Assembly (NCBI RefSeq): GCF_024181645.1
Contig: NZ_CP058624.1
Location: forward strand, 2,718,313-2,782,312
Source: Treponema denticola
GTDB lineage: Bacteria; Spirochaetota; Spirochaetia; Treponematales; Treponemataceae
Length of the DNA stretch: 64,000 nt
Direction: 5' to 3'
Shown here: positions 45,016 through 54,672 of the stretch, in pieces
How the letters are laid out: each line of letters begins with the position of its first letter
How positions within the stretch are numbered: position 1 is the first letter of the stretch
Notes under the pieces: generated by a model
What the model was told of the DNA's origin: nothing
The model's input: the letters and a program-made list of their open reading frames with translations, nothing else
The model's database searches: none
Made by a program: the position numbers and the translations under genes

Positions 45016-46048
45016 GGTTCCATTCGCGTTTTTTATCGCTATAAAAGCCCCATAGCCCCGTGTTTCTTTTAATTATGCCTGAATTAATACCCAGAAATAC
45101 GGCATACTCACCGCTTCCGGCATTTCCTCTTTCAACACCCAACACAGGATTTGTATAATAACTTCCAAGAGTAGTTTGATATTGGGAATAAGAGCCGGAG
45201 GGAGTCGTAGAACCTGAATTGCCGGGATTAAGCTGTTTTGCCTTTGAAAGATTTGTGGAATCCGCATTATCTAACCGTATCTCGGTATATCCCTTGTCGC
45301 AGCCTAGCAATATGGTTTTTCTCGCTCCAAAATATGAAATATTGTCAGGGCTTCCGGATATTGATATTTTATTGTTCCAATTATCATCAGGTGCAGGACC
45401 ATAATAATAAACTGTTGATCCGGCCAATACAAAAATTTTATCGTCAGCTCCGGCAGGACAAATAGCTTTTGCGCCGCTTGGCAAACCTGGGACCGCTCCG
45501 GAAACACCATCTTTATATAGTTTTGCCGAGTCTTTTGACTTTACCAAAACATAGTTTCCTGCTGCAAAAAGTTTATCAACCTCACCGGAATGTATTACCA
45601 TAGAAGGAGCTGCATTTTTTACTATTTTTAAAACTTCTTTTTTGCTATCATCATATCCGAAAACAATACTATTTCCGGCAATAATGCGTATATTTTCGGA
45701 ACCGGGAACGGTTTTCCAGCTTCCGCTTTCATAATATTTCACACTTCCTGAAACAAAACAAGCAAAAACAACATCAGTTGTGTCACTGGCAAGCTTTTGA
45801 GTACCTTTAACACTTAAAATCTTCTCCCAAGAGCCGTCAGAGCTTTTTTCTTTTGAATAAACACCTGCCAGATTTGAGGCATAAACATTTCCGCCTGATT
45901 CCAACAAGCTCAAAACATTTCCTTCAACCGAAAACTCTTTTAAATCAATCTCTTGTTCAATGGCTGCAAATATGGGTCTATAATTACAAGCCGTAAAGCC
46001 GATAAAAATAAGCGGTATTAAAATAAAAATATATCTTCTAAATTTCAT
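45008..46048 (-). CDS. Predicted lipoprotein with propeller-like repeats
   Basis: 346 residues from the ATG at 46048, chosen because GGGAG lies eight bases before it; an ATG five codons earlier overlaps that SD. The lipobox is GFTAC (Cys 21). The mature part has repeated strands such as AGNSIVFGYDDSKKEV and AGNYVLVKSKDSAKLYKDG, typical of a beta-propeller. Function unknown. The last 60 residues contain a Ser/Gly-rich stretch. It lies between an outer-membrane barrel gene and rarA. Confidence 0.8.
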   Translation of the reverse strand: MKFRRYIFILIPLIFIGFTACNYRPIFAAIEQEIDLKEFSVEGNVLSLLESGGNVYASNLAGVYSKEKSSDGSWEKILSVKGTQKLASDTTDVVFACFVSGSVKYYESGSWKTVPGSENIRIIAGNSIVFGYDDSKKEVLKIVKNAAPSMVIHSGEVDKLFAAGNYVLVKSKDSAKLYKDGVSGAVPGLPSGAKAICPAGADDKIFVLAGSTVYYYGPAPDDNWNNKISISGSPDNISYFGARKTILLGCDKGYTEIRLDNADSTNLSKAKQLNPGNSGSTTPSGSYSQYQTTLGSYYTNPVLGVERGNAGSGEYAVFLGINSGIIKRNTGLWGFYSDKKREWNRE

Positions 46049-46065
46049 GCTGAATTCTCCCATAA

Positions 46066-46683
46066 TTAAAGATGATATCTGGCGGCAAAGCTGATACCTA
46101 AAAAGTTTGCAGTGCGATTAGTTTCTTTATTTTTATGCCATTCAGGAACTACATTCCAAGATATATCGCCTCCGAAAGACCATTCAGGCGAAAACTGATA
46201 ATAAGTTCCTGCATCAAATCTAAAAATCATGCCGAAGTATTGGGCTCCGTTTCCGCTATAAGTCTGAACAGCAGCCCCTATACCTCCTCCAAGCGGGAAG
46301 CGCCATTTCCCGGCAGCAAAGGTGTAGCCCATATCAAAGGTTATGGGTACGGCAAAGTAAAGGTTTTTTGCCAGTGTGGGATAAAACTGAAAACTTATAG
46401 TTCCGCCCAAAGAAAAACCATCTAAAATATAGTAGCCGAAAGCTGCATTGATGGTGCCTCCCGGCCAAATATTCGGTTTAATAGCAAATTTCTTGGCTGA
46501 AGTATTAAAAAGAGGTACACCTAAGGATAAGCCCACTTTTATGAATTTATCGCCTTGCCTGACCGGCCGGAATACCGCAGTTCCATCTATTTTACTATTT
46601 GAAGGAGTTTCAGCCTCTTCTTGTGCAAAAATCGGAATCAAAAAAACGCTGATAATCAAAAAACAAGAAATAAATCTCTTCAC
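46066..46683 (-). CDS. Predicted outer-membrane beta-barrel protein
   Basis: 205 residues. A signal peptide ends near IFAQ (about residue 21). The rest is glycine- and aromatic-rich with alternating strands (GGTISFQFYP, TFDMGYTFAAG, FRFDAGTYYQFSPEWSFGGD) and ends on an aromatic-flanked strand, ISFAARYHL, as in small eight-strand barrels. T. pallidum has comparable small barrels. It starts an operon with the lipoprotein and rarA. Confidence 0.8.
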   Translation of the reverse strand: MKRFISCFLIISVFLIPIFAQEEAETPSNSKIDGTAVFRPVRQGDKFIKVGLSLGVPLFNTSAKKFAIKPNIWPGGTINAAFGYYILDGFSLGGTISFQFYPTLAKNLYFAVPITFDMGYTFAAGKWRFPLGGGIGAAVQTYSGNGAQYFGMIFRFDAGTYYQFSPEWSFGGDISWNVVPEWHKNKETNRTANFLGISFAARYHL

Positions 46684-46750
46684 TTTTTATTCACCTCTAA
46701 CTTAAAAAACAGTATATCTTATTTTTTACAAAAATGTCTATATGTAAGTC

Positions 46751-46779
46751 TTGCACAAAATCCTATTATGTTATACGAT
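46751..46779 (+). promoter_or_regulatory. Probable promoter of folD with a leader of about 100 bases
   Basis: TTGCAC at 46751-46756, a 17-base spacer, and TACGAT at 46774-46779. The leader 46786-46884 holds TTGTACAACTAA, a possible three-codon upstream frame with an SD (AAGGAG) before it, and then the folD SD (GGAGG). No known folate riboswitch pattern was seen. Confidence 0.4.
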
Positions 46780-46884
46780 AGTAGATAGAGATAACATAGG
46801 AGTCCTTGTTTTTCAAGACCACTACGAGCTTAGAACAATCAAGGAGAATAATAGTTACTTGTACAACTAAATGGAGGAAAAAAA

Positions 46885-47766
46885 ATGAGTGCAAAAATTA
46901 TTGACGGTGCCCGGATAGCGGCAGACTTACGGGCCGATATTGCAAAAGACGTTGAAAAAATAAAGGCAAAGGGTGTTCAGCCTACTTTGGCCGTTATTTT
47001 GGTAGGGAATGACCCTGCATCCCAATCCTATGTAAAGGGAAAGACAAATGCTCTTCACGAAGTAGGAATGAATGACAGAACATTCAGACTGCCTGAGACG
47101 ACAACTCAGGATGAATTGTTAAAACTTATCAAAGAGCTGAATGCCGACAAATTGGTAAACGGTATTTTGGTTCAATTACCATTGCCTAAGCAAATAGATC
47201 CTGATACGGTAATTGAAACTATAAGCCCCGAAAAAGATGTAGACGGATTCCATCCTGTAAATGTCGGAAAGCTCCTTTTAGGACATGACACCTTTATTCC
47301 CTGTACGCCTCACGGTGTAATTCATCTTTTAAAGAGAACCGGAGTTGAAACAAAAGGCGCAAAGGTTGTAATTGTAGGCCGCTCCAATATAGTCGGAAAA
47401 CCCCTTTCCGTTTTGATGATGAATAAGGATGTAAACGCAACAGTAACCGTTTGCCACAGCGGTACAAAAAATTTACCTGAAGTTACAAAAGAGGCTGATA
47501 TACTGGTTGCCGCTATGGGAAGACCCCAATTTATCAAAGCCGATATGATTAAAAAAGGCGCCGTCGTTATAGATGTAGGTGTAAACCGAATTGATGACAG
47601 TACTAAAAAGAGCGGCTTTAGGCTTGTAGGCGATGTTGATTTTGAACCTGCCTGTGAAATTGCCTCTGCAATAACACCTGTTCCAAAAGGAGTAGGCCCA
47701 ATGACCATAGCCATGCTCGTTGCAAATACCCTTATAGCAGCAAAAAGGCAAAACGGTTTGGAATAA
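46885..47766 (+). CDS. folD: Methylene-THF dehydrogenase / methenyl-THF cyclohydrolase
   Basis: Interconverts 5,10-methylene-, methenyl- and 10-formyl-THF. 293 residues. The catalytic region has [44 protein letters not shown], the nucleotide site [15 protein letters not shown] and the C-terminal [20 protein letters not shown] lies before the ATG. It links the cyclodeaminase product to Fhs. Confidence 0.97.
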   Translation: MSAKIIDGARIAADLRADIAKDVEKIKAKGVQPTLAVILVGNDPASQSYVKGKTNALHEVGMNDRTFRLPETTTQDELLKLIKELNADKLVNGILVQLPLPKQIDPDTVIETISPEKDVDGFHPVNVGKLLLGHDTFIPCTPHGVIHLLKRTGVETKGAKVVIVGRSNIVGKPLSVLMMNKDVNATVTVCHSGTKNLPEVTKEADILVAAMGRPQFIKADMIKKGAVVIDVGVNRIDDSTKKSGFRLVGDVDFEPACEIASAITPVPKGVGPMTIAMLVANTLIAAKRQNGLE

Positions 47767-47808
47767 ACCAAATTGATTTAATTTAGATGAAATAATGGCA
47801 TTATAAAA

Positions 47809-47845
47809 AAACCCCGAATTGAGATTTTCAATTCGGGGTTTATTT
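47809..47845. terminator. Bidirectional terminator between folD and cstA
   Basis: A perfect 14-bp stem (AAACCCCGAATTGA and its complement) with a short GATTT loop, an A run before and T-rich sequence after. Confidence 0.9.
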
Positions 47846-49299
47846 TAAACTGATGGAGCCGGGATGGGCGGCACATCCGTACCGTTTTTCTTTTTTTTCA
47901 TAATTACAAATATAAAGGAACCTAAACAGATAATAGCAGCAGCAATTCCTATGGGATAAGAAATCATCTTATCAAGCCTAAATCCTTCAGGAGCCATTAA
48001 AATATATGTAACCGAAACAGCGGTCATAAAAGTCGCCGGAACCAAAGCAATGATAAAATTTTTCTTATTTAAGAATAGATACATTGCTCCTACCCATAAT
48101 GCAATCATTGCCAAAGTTTGATTTGACCATGCAAAATATCTCCAAATAATATTAAAGTTTATTTGGGATAGAAGACCTCCTATAGCTAAAAGAGGAATAG
48201 CCAATAAAAGTCTTTTAGCAATCGGTTTTTGATCTATCTTGAACCAGTCGGCAAGAGTTAAACGGGCGCTCCTAAATGCCGTATCTCCCGATGTAATAGG
48301 GCATGCAATAACGCCCAATACTGCCAAGAAACCTCCGATACCTCCTAATAACTTAAAGGAAATATCGTAAACAACACCTGCAGGGCCGCCCAAGGTTTTA
48401 AGAGCTTCTTGCAGCCCGCCTGTTCCATAATAAAACGTCATACCGGCAGCTGCCCAAACAAGAGCAATAATTCCTTCACCTACCATTGCACCATAAAATA
48501 CCTTGTGTCCGTCAGCTTCGCTTTTAATACAGCGAGCCATTAAAGGAGATTGTGTTGCGTGGAATCCTGAAATAGCACCGCAAGCAATGGTAATAAACAG
48601 CAATGGCCAACGCGGTAAATTACCAGGGTGAACATTTGCCAATGAAAATTCGGGGATAGTCATTGTTCCGCGGAAAGCATTAAAAAGAATACCAGCGCCG
48701 ATACCTAAGGCCATGATTATAAGAACAATACCGAAAACGGGATAAATCTTTCCGATAATCTTGTCTACCGGTAAAATTGTCGCAAGGAAATAATAAGCAA
48801 GAACAATAATCAGCCAAAAAGTTGAGCCGAATTTTTCCGGTGTGAGTTTTGCTAAAAGATCAGCAGGGCCTTTCATAAAGACCGTACCTACAAATATAAG
48901 CAAAACAACGGCAAAAATTCTCATAATCAATTTCATAATCGGGCCCAGATATACACCTGAAAGTTCCGAAATACTGGCTCCGTCATGTCTTTCGGAAATC
49001 ATGCCCGAAAGGTAATCATGTACGCCGCCGGCAAAAATCGTTCCAAGTCCGATCCAAAAGAAAGCTGAAGCTCCCCAAAGGGCTCCCGAAATTGCTCCAA
49101 AAATCGGTCCCAATCCCGCTATATTCAATAATTGAATCAAGAATACGCGGCCCGTCGATAAAGGAACATAGTCAACGCCGTCCTGCTTGGATATTGCAGG
49201 TGTAGGTGCAGAAGAAACTCCAAATACTTTTTGGACATATTTTCCATAAACAAAATGTCCTACAATAAGTATTGCCAAACAAATAAAGAATGTAAGCAT
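47845..49299 (-). CDS. cstA: Carbon starvation protein CstA family transporter
   Basis: 484 residues, about 13 membrane helices, the shorter CstA form. N-terminal VGHFVYGKYVQKVFGV, then LLNIAGLGPIFGAI, GGVHDYLSGM, and SGFHATQSPLMARCI, all conserved in the family. Members import peptides or pyruvate. Which applies is unknown; both suit an amino-acid-fermenting treponeme. It is separated from the peroxiredoxin gene upstream by a terminator. Confidence 0.92.
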   Translation of the reverse strand: MLTFFICLAILIVGHFVYGKYVQKVFGVSSAPTPAISKQDGVDYVPLSTGRVFLIQLLNIAGLGPIFGAISGALWGASAFFWIGLGTIFAGGVHDYLSGMISERHDGASISELSGVYLGPIMKLIMRIFAVVLLIFVGTVFMKGPADLLAKLTPEKFGSTFWLIIVLAYYFLATILPVDKIIGKIYPVFGIVLIIMALGIGAGILFNAFRGTMTIPEFSLANVHPGNLPRWPLLFITIACGAISGFHATQSPLMARCIKSEADGHKVFYGAMVGEGIIALVWAAAGMTFYYGTGGLQEALKTLGGPAGVVYDISFKLLGGIGGFLAVLGVIACPITSGDTAFRSARLTLADWFKIDQKPIAKRLLLAIPLLAIGGLLSQINFNIIWRYFAWSNQTLAMIALWVGAMYLFLNKKNFIIALVPATFMTAVSVTYILMAPEGFRLDKMISYPIGIAAAIICLGSFIFVIMKKKKNGTDVPPIPAPSV

Positions 49300-49380
49300 A
49301 CTCGCCTCCTTGTAATAATACGGTAATAGTGTACCATATATTTAAAAAAAATACACCCCAAAAAACAATTTTTATATATA

Positions 49381-49413
49381 AAAATAGCCGATTATGACTA
49401 ATCGGCTATTTAA
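49381..49413 (-). terminator. Terminator of the peroxiredoxin gene
   Basis: A 13-bp stem AAATAGCCGATTA with its complement and a four-base loop, immediately downstream of the peroxiredoxin stop on the minus strand; T-rich sequence follows. Confidence 0.8.
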
Positions 49414-49416
49414 ATT

Positions 49417-50064
49417 TTACAAAGCTTTATGGCAGAACCAGAAATCGTAACCGTCATATTCCTTTAAGCGCTTTTTAGCTTCCGCTTCTGTGGGAGGCGG
49501 AGGAATGATGGCTCTGTCTTTGATAAGACCGTTATTAGGCCAATCTGCAGGCAAAGCAACCTTATTCTTATCCGAAGTTTGCAGGGCTTTAACGGCTCTG
49601 ACAATTTCTTCCATATTTCGGCCGATTTCCTGCGGATAGTAAAGAACAAGTCTTACCTTTCCGTTGGGGTCAACGATAAATACTGCACGAACGGTGTTTG
49701 TGCCTTTTCCGGGGTGTAAGAGTCCGATTTGGTTTGCAATGCTGTCATTTGCAGCAATTACAGGGAAAGTAATCTCAACACCGAGTTTTTCCTTAATCCA
49801 TTCAATCCATTTTAAATGGCTCTGCATTTGGTCGATTGAAAGACCGATTAATTTTACACCGAGTTTTTCAAACTCAGGCATGAGCTTTTGAAAAGCTACA
49901 AATTCCGTAGTACATACGGGCGTAAAATCGGCGGGATGGCTAAAAAGCACAAACCAGCTGCCTTTAAGATCACAAGGGAGCTTCATAGGCCCGTGTGTTG
50001 TTGAAACCGCTAACTGGGGGAAGTCATCTCCCAAGAGGGGCATATTCATTGTCATTTGTTCCAT
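49417..50064 (-). CDS. Peroxiredoxin, Prx6 (1-Cys-like) subfamily
   Basis: Reduces peroxides. 215 residues. The peroxidatic Cys is C51 in [12 protein letters not shown]. The C-terminal extension of Prx6 proteins is present, and a second Cys lies at C211 in WFCHKAL, the position of a resolving Cys in archaeal-type members. AAGGAG lies before the first Met. The electron donor is not in the window. T. denticola is an anaerobe exposed to oxygen, so a peroxide role fits. Confidence 0.94.
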   Translation of the reverse strand: MEQMTMNMPLLGDDFPQLAVSTTHGPMKLPCDLKGSWFVLFSHPADFTPVCTTEFVAFQKLMPEFEKLGVKLIGLSIDQMQSHLKWIEWIKEKLGVEITFPVIAANDSIANQIGLLHPGKGTNTVRAVFIVDPNGKVRLVLYYPQEIGRNMEEIVRAVKALQTSDKNKVALPADWPNNGLIKDRAIIPPPPTEAEAKKRLKEYDGYDFWFCHKAL

Positions 50065-50278
50065 AATTTTCTCCTTAAAAAATTATTTTAAAGCGAACTT
50101 TTTTAAATAAACTTTTAGTGCTTTTTTAAGATTTTTTAGTATCTTTCAGTTATATACAAGCAAATTTTATGCTAAATATAAGAAAATCAAAATAAGACGT
50201 ATTTTTATTAAAAATACGGGAATTTGTATTAAAATATTTAGAATTTCGATAAAAATAAGGTAGTCTATGTAAAATTTG

Positions 50279-50331
50279 CACCGTTATATCGGTGTTTATC
50301 ACTGATATAACGGTGCACCGACATATCAGTG
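50279..50331. promoter_or_regulatory. Two overlapping, mutually exclusive hairpins after the NUDIX gene
   Basis: GCACCGTTATATC (50279-50291) pairs perfectly with 50304-50316. CACTGATAT (50300-50308) pairs perfectly with 50323-50331. The arms overlap, so only one can form. The second overlaps the last codons of the NUDIX gene. This may be a terminator pair or a repeated binding site. The rest of 50065-50278 is AT-rich with no gene. Confidence 0.6.
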
Positions 50332-50892
50332 AAATTTTCTTTCTTTTAGGTATAGGAAAAGGGCTGCATTCATAATAGCATGAGTGTAGGGCGGATTACC
50401 CATGTTTTGAATAACTTTTTTAACGGGGATTTCAAGAATATTTAAAAATTCATCTTCATCAAGATTTTGTTTAACTTCTCCCTTGTCCAGCTCTGCCAAA
50501 AAGACTGTACAAGAGTTTTCCATTATTGCAGGATTAGGGGACAGTGTCGACAAGCATTTTATATTTTTAGGTGTGCGGCCGGTTTCTTCCAAAAGCTCCC
50601 TTAAAGCTGCCTCTTCCGGTTTTTCTCCTTTATCGACAACACCTCCGGGAAATTCTATGCAGACGCTTTCCGAACCGTGCCTCCACTGCTGTACCATAAC
50701 AAAGATATCTTCTCCGGATGAGTTTCGGTATACGGGAATAACAATAACCCAACTAGGCGCTTTTAGAGAAATAAAGGTCTTTTTTTCTCCTTCAGGAGAA
50801 ATACTGTCTTTTTCATATACGGTAATGACCCTTGTTTTTAAGATTTCTCTGGAAGAATCAGGCTTCCATTCAATCTTATTATTCTTTTCCAT
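50326..50892 (-). CDS. NUDIX hydrolase, ADP-ribose pyrophosphatase-like
   Basis: 188 residues. The Nudix box GGVVDKGEKPEEAALRELLE followed by ETG is complete. The preceding VIVIPVYRNS and VMVQQWRHGSE and the extended fold resemble ADP-sugar pyrophosphatases. Short overlap of its 3' end with the hairpin pair at 50279-50331 suggests a terminator in the coding end. It is divergent from the cytidylate-kinase-like gene. Confidence 0.9.
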   Translation of the reverse strand: MEKNNKIEWKPDSSREILKTRVITVYEKDSISPEGEKKTFISLKAPSWVIVIPVYRNSSGEDIFVMVQQWRHGSESVCIEFPGGVVDKGEKPEEAALRELLEETGRTPKNIKCLSTLSPNPAIMENSCTVFLAELDKGEVKQNLDEDEFLNILEIPVKKVIQNMGNPPYTHAIMNAALFLYLKERKFH

Positions 50893-50976
50893 AAAAATCT
50901 CAATTCTCCATTTGACATATCAAGGATTTCGGGTTATTCTATTATAAAGCGAATTTAATTGCAATAGGAGGTTTTT

Positions 50977-51798
50977 ATGGCAATTATAACTATTTCACGC
51001 AAAATCGCTTCCTTTGGTGACGAAACAGCGATTGAGCTGGCCAAGCTTTTAAATTACAACTTTGTTGACCGTAAGTCATTGGAAAAAGATTTGCTTGCAA
51101 GAGGCATTTCGGAAGTACAGCTAAAAAAATATGATGAGCGCAAACCCGGCTTTTGGGCATCCCTTTCAAGGGAAAGAGATTCCTATTTTGATTATCTGCG
51201 TGAAGCGGTGTATGAGCACGCTTCTTCAGGCAACAGTATTTTTATAGGCAGGGGAGGCTTCGCAATCTTAAGAAATGTGCCGGGCCTTTATTCGGTACGC
51301 TTGGTTGCTGCCGACGATATAAGAATTTCAAGATTGATGAAGGAGTTCAATTATTCCGAAAAAGAAGCGCGAGCACTGATGGAAGAAAGCGATAATAATA
51401 GAGACGGATTCCATAAGAATTTTTTTAACACGGCTAATGAGGACTCTTCCGAATATAATTTGGTTATAAATACGGGGCATATCAGCCCTCTTCAAGCCGC
51501 CGAGATAATCAAATACGGGCTTGAAAAAACTATAAGCAAAGAAGAGGCTGCCTCAGGCGATAAAAGATTAAAAGAGCTTTTATTAGCTCAAAGAATCGTA
51601 AACCACATTTCTTTCGATTTGAAACTTCAAATATATTTTCTTGAAGCCGATATTTCGAAAGATGAAATTATTTTACACGGTGTCGCCGATAACGCAGGTC
51701 TTATTCAAAAAGCCATAGATGTTGCTCAAGAAATGGCGGAAGGCCGCAAGGTTTCGTCTGCGATAAGTATGGTAAACGAGTATAAGCCTTTTCCGTAG
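50977..51798 (+). CDS. Cytidylate kinase-like protein
   Basis: 273 residues. The P-loop region is degenerate (ISRKIASFGDETAIELAKLL), as in the cytidylate-kinase-like family AAA_26. Other conserved points are NYNFVDRKSLEKDL, SIFIGRGGFAILRNVPG and LVINTGHISPLQAAEII. The C-terminal 80 residues form an extra domain (DLKLQIYFLEADISKDEIILH) with a BON- or KH-like look. The substrate is unknown; housekeeping Cmk is not in the window. Confidence 0.82.
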   Translation: MAIITISRKIASFGDETAIELAKLLNYNFVDRKSLEKDLLARGISEVQLKKYDERKPGFWASLSRERDSYFDYLREAVYEHASSGNSIFIGRGGFAILRNVPGLYSVRLVAADDIRISRLMKEFNYSEKEARALMEESDNNRDGFHKNFFNTANEDSSEYNLVINTGHISPLQAAEIIKYGLEKTISKEEAASGDKRLKELLLAQRIVNHISFDLKLQIYFLEADISKDEIILHGVADNAGLIQKAIDVAQEMAEGRKVSSAISMVNEYKPFP

Positions 51799-51831
51799 GA
51801 GCTAAAAAGCATTTTACGTGAGCTTATAAAG

Positions 51832-51866
51832 AAATCGGCCGAATCTAAGTCCGGCCGATTTTTTCT
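51832..51866. terminator. Terminator between the cytidylate kinase-like gene and copA
   Basis: A perfect 10-bp stem AAATCGGCCG with its complement, a ten-base loop and a T run on the plus strand. Confidence 0.85.
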
Positions 51867-51882
51867 TTTTAATAAAACAAGT

Positions 51883-52080
51883 CTATTCTACGGTGTAACC
51901 CGCATCTTCAATAGCTTTTTTTAGGTCTGCAACTGCAACGTTTTCAGGATGGGTGATAGTTGCGGTTTTTGCACCTAGGTCTATTTCGGCTGAAACGCCC
52001 GAAATCTTTGTTAGAGCTTCCTTAACATGGGAAACACAATGTTGGCACTGCATGCCGTTTACCTTTAATACGGTATTCAT
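51883..52080 (-). CDS. CopZ-like copper chaperone from an internal start inside copA
   Basis: An in-frame ATG at 52080 is preceded by AAGGAG (52090-52095 on the minus strand) at nine bases. It would yield a 65-residue HMA protein starting MNTVLKVNGMQCQHC, the exact shape of free CopZ. No stop codon separates it from the ATPase. Two products, a fusion and a free chaperone, are possible. This is sequence evidence only. Confidence 0.55.
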   Translation of the reverse strand: MNTVLKVNGMQCQHCVSHVKEALTKISGVSAEIDLGAKTATITHPENVAVADLKKAIEDAGYTVE

Positions 52081-54540
52081 AAGTTCTTTCTCCTTAATTT
52101 TATTTTTATCCGTTAGGCAAGATTCTGTGTTTCCAGTATAACTTGAATCAGAACCTGCATCACGGTTTATTTTATATTTTCTTTTGGGCTTAAAATAATT
52201 TAAGCGCAAGGCATTGCTTACAACAGACACCGAACTTAAACTCATGGCAGCTGCTGCAATCATTGGGCTTAAAACAATTCCGAAGAGAGGGTAAAAAGCT
52301 CCTGCCGCCAAGGGTATACATAGAGAATTATAAAAGAGAGCCCAAAAAAGATTTTCTTTTATATTCCGCATAACGGCACGGCTTAACTGAATAGAATCTA
52401 CGGCTGTTTGTAAATTATCGTTCATCAAAATAATATCGGCACTTTCGATAGCTATATCCGTTCCGTTTCCTATGGCTATGCCTACATCGGCTGTCATAAG
52501 GGCAGGAGCATCGTTTATGCCGTCTCCTATCATAGCCGTTTTAAGACCTGCTTGTTGCAATTTTTCGATTTCGTTTTTTTTGTTTTGAGGCAAGAGCTCG
52601 GCAGCAAAATCATCCACTCCCGTTTGAGCCTTTATGGCATTTGCCGTTTTTTTGTTGTCACCCGTAAGTATTATGGTCTTTATGCCCATAGCCTTAAATT
52701 CGGCTATTGACTCAATGCTGTCTTCCTTAATCTTGTCGGCAACAGCTATAATTCCTATGAGCTTTGCACCCGTATCGGTTTCCGAAGAACTTCCGCCTGT
52801 ACCGCCGCTTACGCCAATCAAAAGAGGGGTCGCTCCCTTTTCCGCAAGGATATCTATTTCGGACTTGGCATGGGAAATTTCGATATTGTTTTTTTGGAAG
52901 AGCTTTTCATTTCCTGCAAATATTTTTAGGCCCGAAGCTTCTTCAATACCCGAAATCCCGAAACCGTGTTCAGCCTTAAAGTCCTTAATTTTTAAAGCTT
53001 CTAAGTTTTTTTCCTTTGCCCGTTTTATAACGGCGTTTGCGAGGGGGTGCTCGGAAAGCACTTCAAGACTATAGGCAAAGCTTAAGACTTCGTCCTCGCT
53101 AAAGTTTTCGGTTTTTTTAATTGCGATTACATCGGGGCGGCCTTGGGTTATTGTACCGGTCTTATCCAAGACTACGGTGTTTGTTTTATGAGCCGTTTCA
53201 AGGGCTTCTGCAGAGCGGATTAAGATACCCAGCCGAGCTCCCTTGCCTGTTCCGGCCATAATGGCTGTAGGCGTTGCAAGGCCTAGGGCACAGGGACAGG
53301 AAATTACAAGCACCGAAATTGCTCTGGAAAGAGCGAATTCAAAGTTTTCGCCTGCAATCAGCCAGATAAAAAGCGTAATCACCGCAATAGCTATGACCGC
53401 AGGCACGAAGTAGTTGCTTATTTTATCTGCGAGTTTAGAAACGGGAGCCTTTGAGGCTGAGGCTTCTTCTACAAGGGCAATTATTTGGGAAAGGGTTGTA
53501 TCATCGCCAACTCTTTCAGCCTTAAAGGTAAATGTTCCCGATAAATTTATGGAGGCACTTACTACCTTGTCTCCTGCGGTTTTTTCGACAGGGAGGCTCT
53601 CGCCCGTAATTGCAGCCTCATCTACCGAAGAACTCCCTTCTACTATAATACCGTCAACGGGAATGGAAAAACCGGGCTTGATTAAAATCAAATCACCCTT
53701 TACAATTTCTTCAACCGGAATTTCCTCTTCATTACCGTTCCTTATAACAAGGGCTGTTTTGGGTTTAAGATTCATCAGCTTTGTAATTGCCTGAGAAGTT
53801 TTTCCCTTTGCATTGGCTTCAAGGAATTTCCCCAAGCTTACGAGGGTTAAAATCATCGCAGCCGATTCAAAGTAAAGATCCCCGGCAAAAAGCCTTACCG
53901 TTTCCATATCTCCATGCCCCATTCCGTAGGCCATCTTATAAATAGCAAAGATGCCGTAAATAAGGGCTGCGCCGGAACCGACCGCAACGAGGGAGTCCAT
54001 ATTGGGAGCCTTGTTTAAAAAAGCCTTAAAGCCTCCCGTAAAGAATTTTTTATTTATAATCAGCACGGGAAGAGCAAGCAGAAATTGAGTAAAACTAAAA
54101 ATAAGAGCATTTTCTATTCCGTGCAAAAAATGAGGAATCGGAAGGGAGGCCATGTGTCCCATAGACACATAAAAAAGAGGAATCATAAAGACCAAAGACA
54201 AGATTAGCCTTTTTTTTATTCTATCTCTTTCAAGTTTGGCGGCATCGTTTTGAAATGAGCGGGAACCGGAAGTCTTGCCGGCAACATCAGCCGAATTTTT
54301 ATTTGAAGAAGAGCTTTTTAAACTATCAGCAAGCGAGGCTCCGTATCCGGCTTTTTCAACCGCCTCTATAATCTTATCCGCACTGAGGAAAGCCTCATCG
54401 TAATTGACGCTCATGCTGTTGGTTAAAAGATTTACCTGTACCTCGGCGGCTCCTTCAAGTTTTTCGACAGCCCTTTGAACATGGGAAGAACAAGCCGAGC
54501 AAGTCATTCCCGTAATATTGAACTTTATTTTTTTACTCAT
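51883..54540 (-). CDS. copA: Copper-translocating P1B-type ATPase with a C-terminal CopZ domain
   Basis: Exports Cu+ from the cytosol. 885 residues from the ATG at 54540; a TTG five codons earlier is less likely. The N-terminal HMA domain has GMTCSAC (residues 10-16). The membrane metal site is SCPCALGLATP, the phospho-Asp is D459 in DKTGT, the HP motif is SEHPLA, and the hinge is GDGINDAPAL. After a variable linker of about 40 residues, a second HMA domain (VNGMQCQHC) forms the last 65 residues. C-terminal HMA domains are rare in CopA. The join contains an SD and Met that could release free CopZ. Confidence 0.95.
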   Translation of the reverse strand: MSKKIKFNITGMTCSACSSHVQRAVEKLEGAAEVQVNLLTNSMSVNYDEAFLSADKIIEAVEKAGYGASLADSLKSSSSNKNSADVAGKTSGSRSFQNDAAKLERDRIKKRLILSLVFMIPLFYVSMGHMASLPIPHFLHGIENALIFSFTQFLLALPVLIINKKFFTGGFKAFLNKAPNMDSLVAVGSGAALIYGIFAIYKMAYGMGHGDMETVRLFAGDLYFESAAMILTLVSLGKFLEANAKGKTSQAITKLMNLKPKTALVIRNGNEEEIPVEEIVKGDLILIKPGFSIPVDGIIVEGSSSVDEAAITGESLPVEKTAGDKVVSASINLSGTFTFKAERVGDDTTLSQIIALVEEASASKAPVSKLADKISNYFVPAVIAIAVITLFIWLIAGENFEFALSRAISVLVISCPCALGLATPTAIMAGTGKGARLGILIRSAEALETAHKTNTVVLDKTGTITQGRPDVIAIKKTENFSEDEVLSFAYSLEVLSEHPLANAVIKRAKEKNLEALKIKDFKAEHGFGISGIEEASGLKIFAGNEKLFQKNNIEISHAKSEIDILAEKGATPLLIGVSGGTGGSSSETDTGAKLIGIIAVADKIKEDSIESIAEFKAMGIKTIILTGDNKKTANAIKAQTGVDDFAAELLPQNKKNEIEKLQQAGLKTAMIGDGINDAPALMTADVGIAIGNGTDIAIESADIILMNDNLQTAVDSIQLSRAVMRNIKENLFWALFYNSLCIPLAAGAFYPLFGIVLSPMIAAAAMSLSSVSVVSNALRLNYFKPKRKYKINRDAGSDSSYTGNTESCLTDKNKIKEKELMNTVLKVNGMQCQHCVSHVKEALTKISGVSAEIDLGAKTATITHPENVAVADLKKAIEDAGYTVE

Positions 54541-54672
54541 GCTACTAATATACAACTTTTAAACGGAAAGGTCTAGGAAGGTTTAAAGGGGCTGTAATAA
54601 AAAACTCCGAAAGGAATTGGAGCATTCCAGACGGAAAAAACAAAAATACTTTTTAAAAGATGATAAAGTTAA

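Noticed and set aside
46786..46884. Folate-type riboswitch in the folD leader
   Set aside because: No conserved THF riboswitch core was found; only a possible three-codon upstream frame is present.
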